From Clostridium frigidicarnis (lineage in GTDB: Bacteria; Bacillota; Clostridia; Clostridiales; Clostridiaceae), in contig NZ_FOKI01000015.1 of the NCBI RefSeq assembly GCF_900111985.1, positions 34,669-98,668 of the forward strand: DNA of 64,000 nt, written 5' to 3'. A program made the translations under genes and the position numbers. Of this stretch, positions 24,503 through 33,122 are shown in pieces; positions within the stretch are counted from its first letter, which is position 1, and every line of letters starts with the position of its first letter. The notes under the pieces were generated by a model. That model did not search any database, was not told the origin of the DNA, and saw only the letters and a list, made by a program, of their open reading frames with translations.

Positions 24503-25216
24503 ATGAATAATAATTGTGGAAATTGCTGTAATAACTGTAGAGGACAACTTTGTGCCAGTAAGGTTCCAATATTTGAAAATTTAAATAATGAAGAATTACT
24601 AGAGGTTGTAAAAACTATTAATCATAAGGAATATAGTAAAGGCGATGTTATTTTTACAGAAGGAAATGTAGCAAATACACTTTATTTTGTAAATGAAGGA
24701 AATATAAAATTATATAAGTATACTAAAGATGGTAAGGAACAAATATTACATGTTCTCACAGAAGGAGAATTTTTTGGAGAATTAGATCTAATAAAACCTT
24801 CCAAATACGGATTTAACTCAAAAGCAATAGTAAATTCTAAGATATGTACTCTTACTAAAGATGAAATGAAAGATATAATTATGAGAAAGCCAGAGATTGG
24901 AATAAAAGTATTAGAAACTATGGGCGAAAGAGTAGCAAAAGTAGAAAATCTTGTGCAGAATCTTGCAACTAATGATGTTGATTCAAGATTGGCTTATTTA
25001 TTAATAGATTTAATGGAAAAATATGGGGAACTTATAGAAAAAAATATATCTATAAAATTACCTCTATCAAGAGAAGATATGGCGAGTTTTATTGGAGTAA
25101 CAAGGGAAACTATAAGTAGGAAATTGAAAAAGTTTGAATATGAGAAATTAATAAAAATAATAGGAACAAAGAATCTTATAATTTTAGATGAAGAAGGCTT
25201 AAAAGATTATATTTAA
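24503..25216 (+). CDS. Crp/Fnr-family regulator, probable nitrosative stress (HcpR-type) activator
   Basis: The 237-residue protein has an N-terminal cysteine cluster (CGNCCNNCRGQLC, residues 5-17), recalling the Fe-S ligands of FNR. A cyclic-nucleotide-like fold follows (FTEGNVANTLYFVNEG, GEFFGELDLI), then a winged helix with SREDMASFIGVTRETISRKL (~190). The recognition helix has E-x-x-S-R as in FNR, which reads TTGAT, preceded by an R as in CRP. TTGAT-type palindromes stand before five neighbouring genes. It is therefore the likely activator of this regulon. An hcp-like promoter upstream suggests autoregulation. Ligand unknown. Confidence 0.85.
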   Translation: MNNNCGNCCNNCRGQLCASKVPIFENLNNEELLEVVKTINHKEYSKGDVIFTEGNVANTLYFVNEGNIKLYKYTKDGKEQILHVLTEGEFFGELDLIKPSKYGFNSKAIVNSKICTLTKDEMKDIIMRKPEIGIKVLETMGERVAKVENLVQNLATNDVDSRLAYLLIDLMEKYGELIEKNISIKLPLSREDMASFIGVTRETISRKLKKFEYEKLIKIIGTKNLIILDEEGLKDYI

Positions 25217-25335
25217 AACAAAAAGCTTATTATTACATTGTTGGGTAATGATGAGCTTTATTTTTGGAATGCTTTTTATAGTTAAGTCGTAACAATCTAA
25301 CATAATATATGTAAAAATAAATTATACTGGGTATT

Positions 25336-25377
25336 TTGATTTAAATCACATTTTATTAAAATCAATAAAGTTATAAT
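25336..25377 (+). promoter_or_regulatory. Class II activator site and -10 box of the cupin gene
   Basis: TTGATTTAAATCAC (25336-25349) is centred 29 nt before TATAAT (25372-25377). The block through the leader is nearly a duplicate of the DUF2249 promoter. Confidence 0.75.
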
Positions 25378-25439
25378 AAGATTATAAGTTAAATAAAAAT
25401 AAATTTTAAGAATGAATAAAAATTTAGGAGGAAAAGATT

Positions 25440-25781
25440 ATGAATGGAAAGTTTTTTAAAAATATAGAATTTGCAAAGGTATTAGCACTTAAAGAAGATG
25501 TGAAGTATGCTGAGGGACAAGTAGTTAGTAAGACAATAGTTCAAACACAGAATGTAGGTGTAACTTTATTTTCATTTGATAAGGGAGAGGAAATAAGTTC
25601 ACATTCAGCACCAGGAGATGCATTAGTTTATGTATCAGAAGGTGAAGTTACTATAACAATTGGAGATAACGAGCCTGTAATTGTTACAGAAGGAAATTTT
25701 ATAGCTATGCCTGCTAATATTCCTCATGGGTTAGAAGCAACTGAAAGATTTAAAATGATGCTAATAGTAGTAAAGGGTTAG
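25440..25781 (+). CDS. Single-domain cupin protein
   Basis: The 113-residue protein carries the two cupin motifs: ISSHSAPGDALVYVSEGE (residues ~56-73) and NFIAMPANIPHGLEA (~85-99), with H and E positioned as metal ligands. The function of small cupins of this type is undefined. AGGAGG precedes the ATG. It is controlled by the same palindrome-type promoter as the flavin reductase operon and DUF2249 gene, so it is probably a stress-induced member of the regulon. Confidence 0.88.
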   Translation: MNGKFFKNIEFAKVLALKEDVKYAEGQVVSKTIVQTQNVGVTLFSFDKGEEISSHSAPGDALVYVSEGEVTITIGDNEPVIVTEGNFIAMPANIPHGLEATERFKMMLIVVKG

Positions 25782-25886
25782 TTATAAAAATAGAAACATA
25801 ATTTTACTACAAAATACTACAAAAATATACTTTATAAAGTTGTATAATAAAAATAAAATAAGTTTAACAAGTAAATATATAATGAG

Positions 25887-26675
25887 GTGATTATAACGAT
25901 TTATAAGGTAGATGAAAATTTAAGAAAAAAGTTATTTTCTATGTTTGAAAATATGGATAATACTATGATTCTTTCATATCTTCAAGGGCATATGGGACAT
26001 GCTTGGGTTGATGACCTTGAGAATCCTACAGCTGTACAAGTTGTGGTAGGAGATTTTCTATTTTATGCTGGAAATCCTAACACAAAGGGGGCAGAAGAGT
26101 TATTATATAATCTCCCAGAAGATAGTCTAGTAATTGTGAATACTGATGAATGGAAGAATCGTATAGAAACTATTCATAAAGGCTCTATAGAAAAATTTAA
26201 ACGCTATGCATTTAAGAAGAATGCTAAATATCTTCATTGTGAGCATATACAATCTTTTTTAAAGGCATTACCAGAAGGATATGAACTTAAAAAAGCAGAT
26301 AAAACTTTGGCTTATGACCCATCTTTTCAAGAGCTTTCAGAAGATTTTACAAGTCAGTTTGAATCTATAGATGATTATATAAATAGAGGAACAGGCTATT
26401 GTATCTTGTATGATGGACAAGTTGTTTGTGGAGCATCGTCATATAGTATTTATGATGATGGAATTGAGATTGAAATTGATACACATCCTAACCATAGAAG
26501 AAAAGGTTTAGCAACTATAGCGGCATCCGCATTGATTTTAGATTGTCTTGATAGAGGAATTTATCCAAGTTGGGATGCAGCTAATCTTCAATCTGTTAAT
26601 TTAGCACAAAAACTCGGGTATGTCTTAGATGATGCTTATGATACGTACTATATTCGTAATATAAGGCACATTTAA
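25887..26675 (+). CDS. GNAT-family acetyltransferase (zwittermicin A resistance-like)
   Basis: The ~262-residue protein has an N-terminal unknown domain with GHMGHAWVDDL and a C-terminal GNAT fold: IEIEIDTHPNHRRKGLATIAASALI (residues ~195-220) holds the acetyl-CoA loop, then SWDAANLQSVNLAQKLGY. The start is uncertain. GTG 25887 lies inside the likely ribosome binding site GAGGTGA (25884-25890), while the codon correctly spaced from it is ACG at 25896. The stop region TATAAGGCACATTTAA contains 11 bases identical to the end of the dispersed palindromic element. The acceptor substrate is unknown. Confidence 0.85.
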   Translation: MIITIYKVDENLRKKLFSMFENMDNTMILSYLQGHMGHAWVDDLENPTAVQVVVGDFLFYAGNPNTKGAEELLYNLPEDSLVIVNTDEWKNRIETIHKGSIEKFKRYAFKKNAKYLHCEHIQSFLKALPEGYELKKADKTLAYDPSFQELSEDFTSQFESIDDYINRGTGYCILYDGQVVCGASSYSIYDDGIEIEIDTHPNHRRKGLATIAASALILDCLDRGIYPSWDAANLQSVNLAQKLGYVLDDAYDTYYIRNIRHI

Positions 26676-26690
26676 ATTGAAGATATGGAA

Positions 26691-26744
26691 TAAGGCATAT
26701 GAAAATAAACTAGCATACTGACTAGTTTATTTTTATATGCCTAA
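26691..26744. repeat. Dispersed palindromic element, copy B (inverted orientation)
   Basis: TAAGGCATATGAAAATAAAC and CTAG pair with CTAGTTTATTTTTATATGCC around CATACTGA. The loop is the reverse complement of TCAGTATG in other copies. It lies 15 nt after the GNAT stop codon. Confidence 0.8.
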
Positions 26745-26923
26745 GAAGATTATATTCTCATGCTCTAAAATAGGTACGAAAATGATATTATTCAAATATA
26801 GTTTTTTATGCTTTAAGTACTTTTAATACACTTTTCTCAGCTTTTGAAGCATTAGAATCTTTTGTGTTTTGTAATATAATATAAGAAAGGATGATATTAA
26901 TCATCAAATTTGGAGGGAATTTT

Positions 26924-27523
26924 ATGAAACAAAAAGATGTAATAATTAGAAAGGCACAAGTACAAGATAAAGATAGTTTATCTAATCTTATCTATAGTAC
27001 TGAGGTTCACCCAGAGAGCGTTTGAGGGGGAGAAAGTAAAGAAGAGTGCCTAGAAGTATTAAAAGAGCTATTTACAACCAAAGGATCTAGATATAACTTA
27101 GATTATATTTCAGTTGCTGAAAAAGATGAGGTTATATTAGGTGCAATCATATTAATACCATATGATGAGCTTGATTCACTTAGTATGAAAACTTATATGA
27201 AAGTAATTCATTATTATGAAAGTATTTATGACAAATTCTTGTACATTTTAAATAACTTTAAGTATACAATTTTTAGAGAGTGTAGAAGAGGAAATTTATA
27301 TATAGCTAACGTTGCAACATCAAAGGAAGCAAGAGGATTAGGTGTAGGTAAGCTTCTTATGAAATATGCAGAAGAAACTGCTAAAAATCAAGAATTTAAA
27401 GGGGTTTCTCTTATTGCTAAAAATGAGTATGTAAGTACTTTCTATGAAAAACTTAAATATAGAAAAGTTTTTGATAGAAGTATTTTAGGAGAAAGACTGA
27501 TAAAGATGGCTAAACCCATTTAA
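26924..27523 (+). pseudogene. GNAT acetyltransferase gene interrupted by one TGA
   Basis: ATG 26924 follows TGGAGGG. The frame reads MKQKDVIIRKAQVQDKDSLS up to HPESV, then TGA at 27023, then GGESKEECLEVLKEL and on without another break to 27523. The downstream half has the acetyl-CoA loop TSKEARGLGVGKLLMKYAE and FYEKLKY. A tryptophan (TGG to TGA) at codon 34 would restore a normal 199-residue GNAT. Either a recent nonsense mutation or a sequencing error; the C-terminal half could be translated from an internal ATG at 27185 but would lack the first strands. Confidence 0.85.
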
Positions 27524-27533
27524 AATAAAATAA

Positions 27534-27573
27534 CAAAAAAACTCCCAAGTATTAGGTGCTCGGGAGTTTTTTT
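27534..27573 (+). terminator. Terminator after the broken GNAT gene
   Basis: AACTCCC pairs with GGGAGTT, flanked by A and T runs (AAAAAAA before, TTTTTTT after). Confidence 0.85.
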
Positions 27574-27676
27574 GTTGTATAGGAAATTATAGAGAAATTT
27601 AACACTGGAAGGCTGATAAAACCTAGGGTTAAATGGCTTTTAATTTTGAGAAACCTATAGATTTTAAACAATAAAT

Positions 27677-27726
27677 ATTAATGAGTAGTAAAAGTTTTCA
27701 TATAAGGGCTTTTACTACTCATTAAT
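27677..27726. other. 18-bp hairpin in the leader region of the threonine operon
   Basis: ATTAATGAGTAGTAAAAG pairs perfectly with its reverse complement around a 14-nt loop. No T run follows, and no T-box specifier or T-box sequence is seen. The ~340 bp before thrC otherwise show no gene. Role unknown: possible transcript end or leader structure. Confidence 0.6.
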
Positions 27727-27917
27727 TAATTATCAGGAAAAAAGTTTTTTGTATTCTGCAGAAAGACACTTGACTTTGTGTGGAAAACACTGTAGCATAA
27801 TATACAACGAATCTCCATTCATATTATGTTTAATATAAATATCAGATGAGTTAATCTAGGAGTTTTACATGTAAATATAAATTTGTTTAAAATCAACATT
27901 AATGGGGGCGATAACAA

Positions 27918-29402
27918 ATGAAAATTTTGTATAAGAGTACAAGAGGAAAAGAATTAGTACAATCATCAGAGGCTATAATAAAAGGAATTTGCCATGATGG
28001 AGGATTATATATACCAGCTAAATTTCCCAAAATAGATCTAACTTTTGAAGAGTTAAGTAATTTAGACTATAAGAGTTTAGCCATATATATATTGAAAAAA
28101 TTTCTAACAGATTTTAGTGAAGATGATATAGAAACTTGTGTAAGTAAGGCATATGATAGTAAATTTAATGAAAAAACTATAGTTCCATTAAACAAAAAAG
28201 GGGAAGCTTACTTTTTAGAACTTTATCATGGACCTACTTTAGCATTTAAAGATATGGCATTATCTATATTGCCACATTTATTGAAGGCTTCATGTAAAAA
28301 ACTAAAAATGGAAAAAGAAATGGTTATCCTTACTGCTACGTCTGGGGACACTGGAAAAGCGGCATTAGAAGGATTTAGAGATGTAGAAGGAATAAAAATA
28401 ATTGTGTTTTTTCCGGAAAATGGTGTAAGTGATATTCAAAAGAGACAGATGATAACTCAAAAGGGAGAAAATACTTTTGTTATTGGAATTAATGGAAATT
28501 TTGATGAGGCACAAACAGGAGTAAAGAATATATTTAACCATAAAGAATTTAATGAATCATTAGAGGAAAAAGGTTATATGTTAACATCCGCTAATTCAAT
28601 AAATATAGGAAGATTAATTCCTCAAATAATATATTATATATATGCATATGGACAAATGATAAAAAATAAAGAGATAAATATTGGTGAAAAGATAAATATA
28701 GTTGTTCCTACAGGGAATTTTGGAAATATATTAGCAGCACATTATTCTAAAAACATGGGAGTGCCAATAAATAAGCTTATATGTGCATCAAATGAAAATA
28801 ATGTGTTAAGCGATTTTTTTAATACTGGAGTATATGATAAAAACAGAGATTTTAAGATTACTAATTCTCCATCCATGGATATACTAGTTTCTAGTAATTT
28901 AGAAAGGTTATTATATGAAGTAAGTGATCATGATGAGGGTAGAGTTAAGGATATTATGGACAAGCTTAAGCTATATGGAAAGTATGAATTAGAATCAAAT
29001 GTGAAAGAGAAGCTAAAAGATTTTTATGGGGGATTTGCATCAGATCAAGAGTGTTCAAATACAATAAAAAAATTATATGATGAGTCAGGATATGTTATAG
29101 ATACTCATACTGCAGTAGCCTATAAAGTTTATAAAGATTATAAAGATAAAACTAAGGATTTAACTAAAACTGTAATAGTATCTACAGCAAGTCCCTTTAA
29201 GTTTACGAGAGCTGTATGCAAAGCATTAAATATAGATGAGTATGAATTAGATGATTGTAAGCTTTTAGGAAAGTTAGCTTCACATACAAATCTACAAATA
29301 CCTAAAAATTTAAAGGATATATATTCAAAAGAAATATTACACAAAGGTGTATGTGATAAAGAAGAAATGAAGCTTGTAATAAAAGAAATTTTGGAATTGT
29401 AG
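27918..29402 (+). CDS. thrC: Threonine synthase
   Basis: The 494-residue PLP enzyme converts O-phosphohomoserine to threonine. It opens KILYKSTRGKELVQSSEAI and has HGPTLAFKDMAL (residues ~103-114) with the PLP lysine in FKD. TATSGDTGKAALEGF (~135) is the phosphate-binding loop and PTGNFGNI (~270) the second. Length and motifs fit the long bacterial ThrC class. It is the first gene of thrC-thrB-lysC-hom; GGGGGCG lies before the ATG. Spacing within the operon is tight, so co-transcription is near certain. Confidence 0.95.
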   Translation: MKILYKSTRGKELVQSSEAIIKGICHDGGLYIPAKFPKIDLTFEELSNLDYKSLAIYILKKFLTDFSEDDIETCVSKAYDSKFNEKTIVPLNKKGEAYFLELYHGPTLAFKDMALSILPHLLKASCKKLKMEKEMVILTATSGDTGKAALEGFRDVEGIKIIVFFPENGVSDIQKRQMITQKGENTFVIGINGNFDEAQTGVKNIFNHKEFNESLEEKGYMLTSANSINIGRLIPQIIYYIYAYGQMIKNKEINIGEKINIVVPTGNFGNILAAHYSKNMGVPINKLICASNENNVLSDFFNTGVYDKNRDFKITNSPSMDILVSSNLERLLYEVSDHDEGRVKDIMDKLKLYGKYELESNVKEKLKDFYGGFASDQECSNTIKKLYDESGYVIDTHTAVAYKVYKDYKDKTKDLTKTVIVSTASPFKFTRAVCKALNIDEYELDDCKLLGKLASHTNLQIPKNLKDIYSKEILHKGVCDKEEMKLVIKEILEL

Positions 29403-29411
29403 GTGGGAAGT

Positions 29412-30308
29412 ATGTTAGAAATTAAGGTGCCAGCAACTAGTGCTAATTTTGGTCCAGGCTTTGATGCCTTGGGTGTAGCCTTAGATTTATATAATAAATT
29501 TTATATAGAAGAAATAGAGGAAGGATTAGTAATTGAAGGATGTGATGAAAAATATAGGGGAAAAGATAACTTAATATATAGAGCCATGGAGGAATGTTTT
29601 AAAATAACAGGATATAATCCGAAAGGAATACATATAAAAATAAAATCTGAAATTCCACTATCTAGGGGTTTAGGGAGCAGTGCTTCTTGTATAGTAGCTG
29701 GAGTATTAGCTGCCAATGAAATTAGTGGAAATAAGTTAGATAAAAAAGAAATATTAAATTTAGCAACTAAAATAGAAGGTCATCCGGATAATATAACTCC
29801 TGCATTATTTGGGGGAATGACTGTGTCTATATGTGATAATGATGAAGTTTTATATAATCAAATATTTGCACCTGAAAATATTTGTTTCTGTGCATTGATA
29901 CCTGAATTTACTTTATCTACAGAAAAGGCAAGAGCAGTTTTACCTAAGGAGATTTCTTATAAAGATGCAGTATTTAATATTAGTAGAGTATCTATGCTAG
30001 TATCTGCATTATCAAATTCTAATTTAGGTCTTTTAAAAGTTGCCTGTGAAGATAGAATTCATCAAATTTATAGAGGAGAGCTTATAGATAACTTTGATGA
30101 CATAATTAAAATTTGTAATGATTTAAATTGTTTAGGGATATTTTTAAGTGGTGCTGGGCCAACAGTTATGGCTTTGGTAGAAGAAACAAACTTAGAATTT
30201 TTTGAAAAGATATCAGAAATGTTAAGTAATTTAAATAATAAGTGGAGTATAAAAAAACTGAGATTAGATAATGTTGGAGCTACATTAAAAAAACGCAATG
30301 CAGAATAA
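29412..30308 (+). CDS. thrB: Homoserine kinase
   Basis: The 298-residue GHMP kinase phosphorylates homoserine for ThrC. It starts MLEIKVPATSANFGPGFDALG; the ATP-binding GHMP motif is PLSRGLGSSASCIVAG (residues ~85-100), and the C-terminal FLSGAGPTVMAL is typical. ATG 29412 is preferred over GTG 29403 because GGTGGG then serves as ribosome binding site. It begins nine bases after the thrC stop. Confidence 0.95.
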   Translation: MLEIKVPATSANFGPGFDALGVALDLYNKFYIEEIEEGLVIEGCDEKYRGKDNLIYRAMEECFKITGYNPKGIHIKIKSEIPLSRGLGSSASCIVAGVLAANEISGNKLDKKEILNLATKIEGHPDNITPALFGGMTVSICDNDEVLYNQIFAPENICFCALIPEFTLSTEKARAVLPKEISYKDAVFNISRVSMLVSALSNSNLGLLKVACEDRIHQIYRGELIDNFDDIIKICNDLNCLGIFLSGAGPTVMALVEETNLEFFEKISEMLSNLNNKWSIKKLRLDNVGATLKKRNAE

Positions 30309-30320
30309 AGGTTACTTTGC

Positions 30321-31658
30321 ATGGAACGGAGGATTATTATAGAAAATATAGTAGTTGCTAAGTTTGGAGGAAGTTCACTTTCAGATAGCAAACAGTTTGA
30401 AAAAGTTAAGGCAATAGTATTAAGTGATGAAAAAAGAAGATATGTAGTGCCATCAGCACCTGGGAAAAGATACAAAGAAGATGAGAAAGTAACAGATTTA
30501 TTGTATTTATGTCATGAACATGCTGAGAAAAACATATGTTTCGATAAAGTATTTTATATTATAAAAAATAGATTTGTAAATTTGGTAAAAGAGTTACATA
30601 TAAATCTTGATATAGAAAAAGAGTTGAATCTTATAGAGGAAAAAATTAAAAATGGAGCTTCGGCAGATTATACTGCAAGCCGTGGAGAATATTTAAATGG
30701 ATTAATATTAGCAAATTTTTTAGATGTTGAATTTATAGATGCTTCTGAAATAATATTTTTTAAAGAAAATGGAACATTAGATGAAGAAAAAACTAAATTT
30801 AATGTAAATAATAGATTATCTAATATAAATAAAGCAGTTATACCAGGATTTTATGGTTCTATGAGAAATGGAGAAATAAAAACTTTTTCAAGAGGTGGTT
30901 CAGATATAACAGGTTCTATAATAGCTAGTTATGTTAATTCTAATTTATATGAAAATTGGACTGATGTATCAGGGTTTTTGATGGCTGATCCTAGAGTTGT
31001 AGATAATCCCCAAAGTATAAAAAAAGTAACATATAGAGAATTAAGGGAACTTTCTTATATGGGAGCTACTGTACTTCATGAAGAAGCTATATTTCCTGTA
31101 CGAAAAGCAGGAATTCCAATAAATATAAAAAATACTAACAGACCAGAAGATCATGGAACCTTAATAATAAATGATATTGGACCAGCAAGTTATGTTGGTA
31201 CTATTACAGGTATAGCTGGTAAAAAGGATTTTATAGTTATAACTGTAGAAAAAAGTATGATGAATGGGGAACAAGGATATTGTCGGAAGATTTTATCTAT
31301 ACTTGAAGACCATAATATTTCATTTGAGCATATGCCATCTGGAGTAGATACAGTATCATTGGTAATTTCAGAGGCAGAATTAGATGGCAAATTAGAAGCT
31401 ATAATAAAAGAAATAGATAGAGAGTGTAATCCAGAGGCTATAGAGGTACATCCACATATGGCATTAATAGCAGTAGTTGGTAGAGGAATGAATAGGACTA
31501 TAGGAATATCTTCTAAAGTATTTAAAGCATTAGCCTTATCAGAAGTTAATGTAAGAATGGTTAGCCAAGGATCAAGCGAAATAACAATAATTATTGGGGT
31601 GGAAAATAATCAGTTTGAAAAAGCAATCAAATCCATATATGAAGTATTTGGAAATTAA
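30321..31658 (+). CDS. lysC: Aspartate kinase
   Basis: The ~440-residue enzyme catalyses the first step of the aspartate pathway. It has VAKFGGSSLSD (kinase N-terminus), FSRGGSDITGSIIASYV, DVSGFLMADPR, and two C-terminal ACT domains (ITVEKSMMNG, VGRGMNRTIGISSKVFKAL) expected to bind a feedback amino acid. ATG 30321 gives MERRIIIENIVVAKFGG, but the strong GGAGG (30328-30332) lies inside that stretch. The codon six bases behind it is ATA 30339, where an ATG would normally give MENIVVAKFGG. The real start is therefore uncertain: ATG 30321, or a non-canonical ATT/ATA. Confidence 0.93.
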   Translation: MERRIIIENIVVAKFGGSSLSDSKQFEKVKAIVLSDEKRRYVVPSAPGKRYKEDEKVTDLLYLCHEHAEKNICFDKVFYIIKNRFVNLVKELHINLDIEKELNLIEEKIKNGASADYTASRGEYLNGLILANFLDVEFIDASEIIFFKENGTLDEEKTKFNVNNRLSNINKAVIPGFYGSMRNGEIKTFSRGGSDITGSIIASYVNSNLYENWTDVSGFLMADPRVVDNPQSIKKVTYRELRELSYMGATVLHEEAIFPVRKAGIPINIKNTNRPEDHGTLIINDIGPASYVGTITGIAGKKDFIVITVEKSMMNGEQGYCRKILSILEDHNISFEHMPSGVDTVSLVISEAELDGKLEAIIKEIDRECNPEAIEVHPHMALIAVVGRGMNRTIGISSKVFKALALSEVNVRMVSQGSSEITIIIGVENNQFEKAIKSIYEVFGN

Positions 31659-31676
31659 TATAAAAGAGGGATGAAA

Positions 31677-32963
31677 ATGAAAAAGGTAAAAGTAGGATTA
31701 TTAGGATTGGGCAATGTAGGAAAAGGTGTTTGGAAAATATTAAATATGAATAAAGATGAACTTCAAAAGAGATCAGGTTATGATATTGAAATAAGCAAAA
31801 TATTGGTAAATGATTTAAATAAGAATAGAAATATAGATGTTCCAAGAGAACTTTTAACTACTAATTTTGAAGAAATATTAATGGATGATACTATAGAAAT
31901 TGTGGTAGAGGCTATAGGTGGAGTAGAACCATCAGTGGATTATATGGTAAGAGCTATGAAAAGAAAAAAACATATAGTTACAGCTAATAAAATGGCTATT
32001 GGAACAAATGGAAAGATTCTTTTAAAAACAGCTAAAGAAGAAAAAGTAATGTTTTATTATGAAGCCAGTGTAGGGGGAGGAATACCTATTATACATGGTT
32101 TAAAAGAAAGTCTTACAGCAAATAAAATTGAAGAAGTTATAGGAATAATAAATGGAACTACTAATTATATACTAACAAAAATGACTCTTGAGGGATTAGA
32201 TTTTCATCAGGCATTAAAAGAAGCCCAAGAAAAAGGGTATGCAGAGGCAGATCCAACATCAGATATAGAATCCTTTGATGCTATGTATAAATTAAGTATT
32301 TTATCTTCTCTAGCTTTTGATACTATGGTTAATATAGATTCAATTCACAGAGAAGGAATTACCAATATAAGATCTATTGATATAGAGTATGCAAAAGAAT
32401 TTGGCTATGTAATAAAACCACTAGCTATAGTAAAAGAAAGAGATGGACAATTAGAACTAAGAGTACATCCTACAATGATTCCACAAACACATCCTCTTGC
32501 CAATGTAAATGATTCTTTCAATGCTGTCTTCATAAAAGGAAATGCAGTAGGAGATTTAATGTTATGTGGAAGAGGAGCTGGAGAACTACCTACAGGAAGT
32601 GCTGTTGTAGGAGATATAGTATCTATTTTAAGAAATAAAGAGAATATATCATGTGAATTTAATTCTAAAAAGGTTGATAAAAGCAATGATATAAAAGATA
32701 TGGATTGTATACAATCAGAATACTATGTGAGAATAACTGTTAAAGATAAACCAGGAATTTTAGGTGAAATTTCTACTGTGTTTGGTGAAAATAATGTAAG
32801 TATATTATCAGTTATCCAAAAGGGTAAAAGAGAAAAACAAGTTACTTTAGTGTTTATTACTCATAGTACTTTAGAGGGAAATATTAATAAAGCAATAGAG
32901 AGGATAAAATCTTTAGAAGATGCGGAAAAAATAGAAAATATAATAAGAATAGAAAATTTATAG
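31677..32963 (+). CDS. hom: Homoserine dehydrogenase
   Basis: The 428-residue enzyme reduces aspartate semialdehyde to homoserine. The Rossmann start VKVGLLGLGNVGKGVWKIL is followed by the catalytic region INGTTNYILTKM and GYAEADPTSDIESFDA (residues ~155-205). A C-terminal ACT domain (VRITVKDKPGILGEISTVFG, ~350) gives probable threonine feedback. ATG 31677 suits the AGAGGG site better than 31671. It closes the thrC-thrB-lysC-hom operon, which therefore holds aspartate-to-threonine steps except aspartate semialdehyde dehydrogenase. Confidence 0.95.
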   Translation: MKKVKVGLLGLGNVGKGVWKILNMNKDELQKRSGYDIEISKILVNDLNKNRNIDVPRELLTTNFEEILMDDTIEIVVEAIGGVEPSVDYMVRAMKRKKHIVTANKMAIGTNGKILLKTAKEEKVMFYYEASVGGGIPIIHGLKESLTANKIEEVIGIINGTTNYILTKMTLEGLDFHQALKEAQEKGYAEADPTSDIESFDAMYKLSILSSLAFDTMVNIDSIHREGITNIRSIDIEYAKEFGYVIKPLAIVKERDGQLELRVHPTMIPQTHPLANVNDSFNAVFIKGNAVGDLMLCGRGAGELPTGSAVVGDIVSILRNKENISCEFNSKKVDKSNDIKDMDCIQSEYYVRITVKDKPGILGEISTVFGENNVSILSVIQKGKREKQVTLVFITHSTLEGNINKAIERIKSLEDAEKIENIIRIENL

Positions 32964-33033
32964 TTAGTCTTTTTGACTTTACACTTGGTTGAATATCTAT
33001 TATAAGAGGTATATTTTATTCATAAGAATTAGA

Positions 33034-33070
33034 AAACCGCACGCTACTAAATGTAGTGTACGGTTTATTT
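33034..33070. terminator. Convergent terminator between hom and htpG
   Basis: AAACCGCACGCTACT pairs imperfectly with AGTGTACGGTTT, with A and T runs on both sides, serving both strands. Confidence 0.8.
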
Positions 33071-33122
33071 ATAGTATATACATTAAATATTTTTTTGTTT
33101 GAGATTCATTATACTTATTTTG

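Noticed and set aside
27590..27917. T-box or other amino-acid leader before thrC
   Set aside because: No T-box sequence, specifier loop or leader peptide with threonine codons is visible; only a hairpin without a T run.
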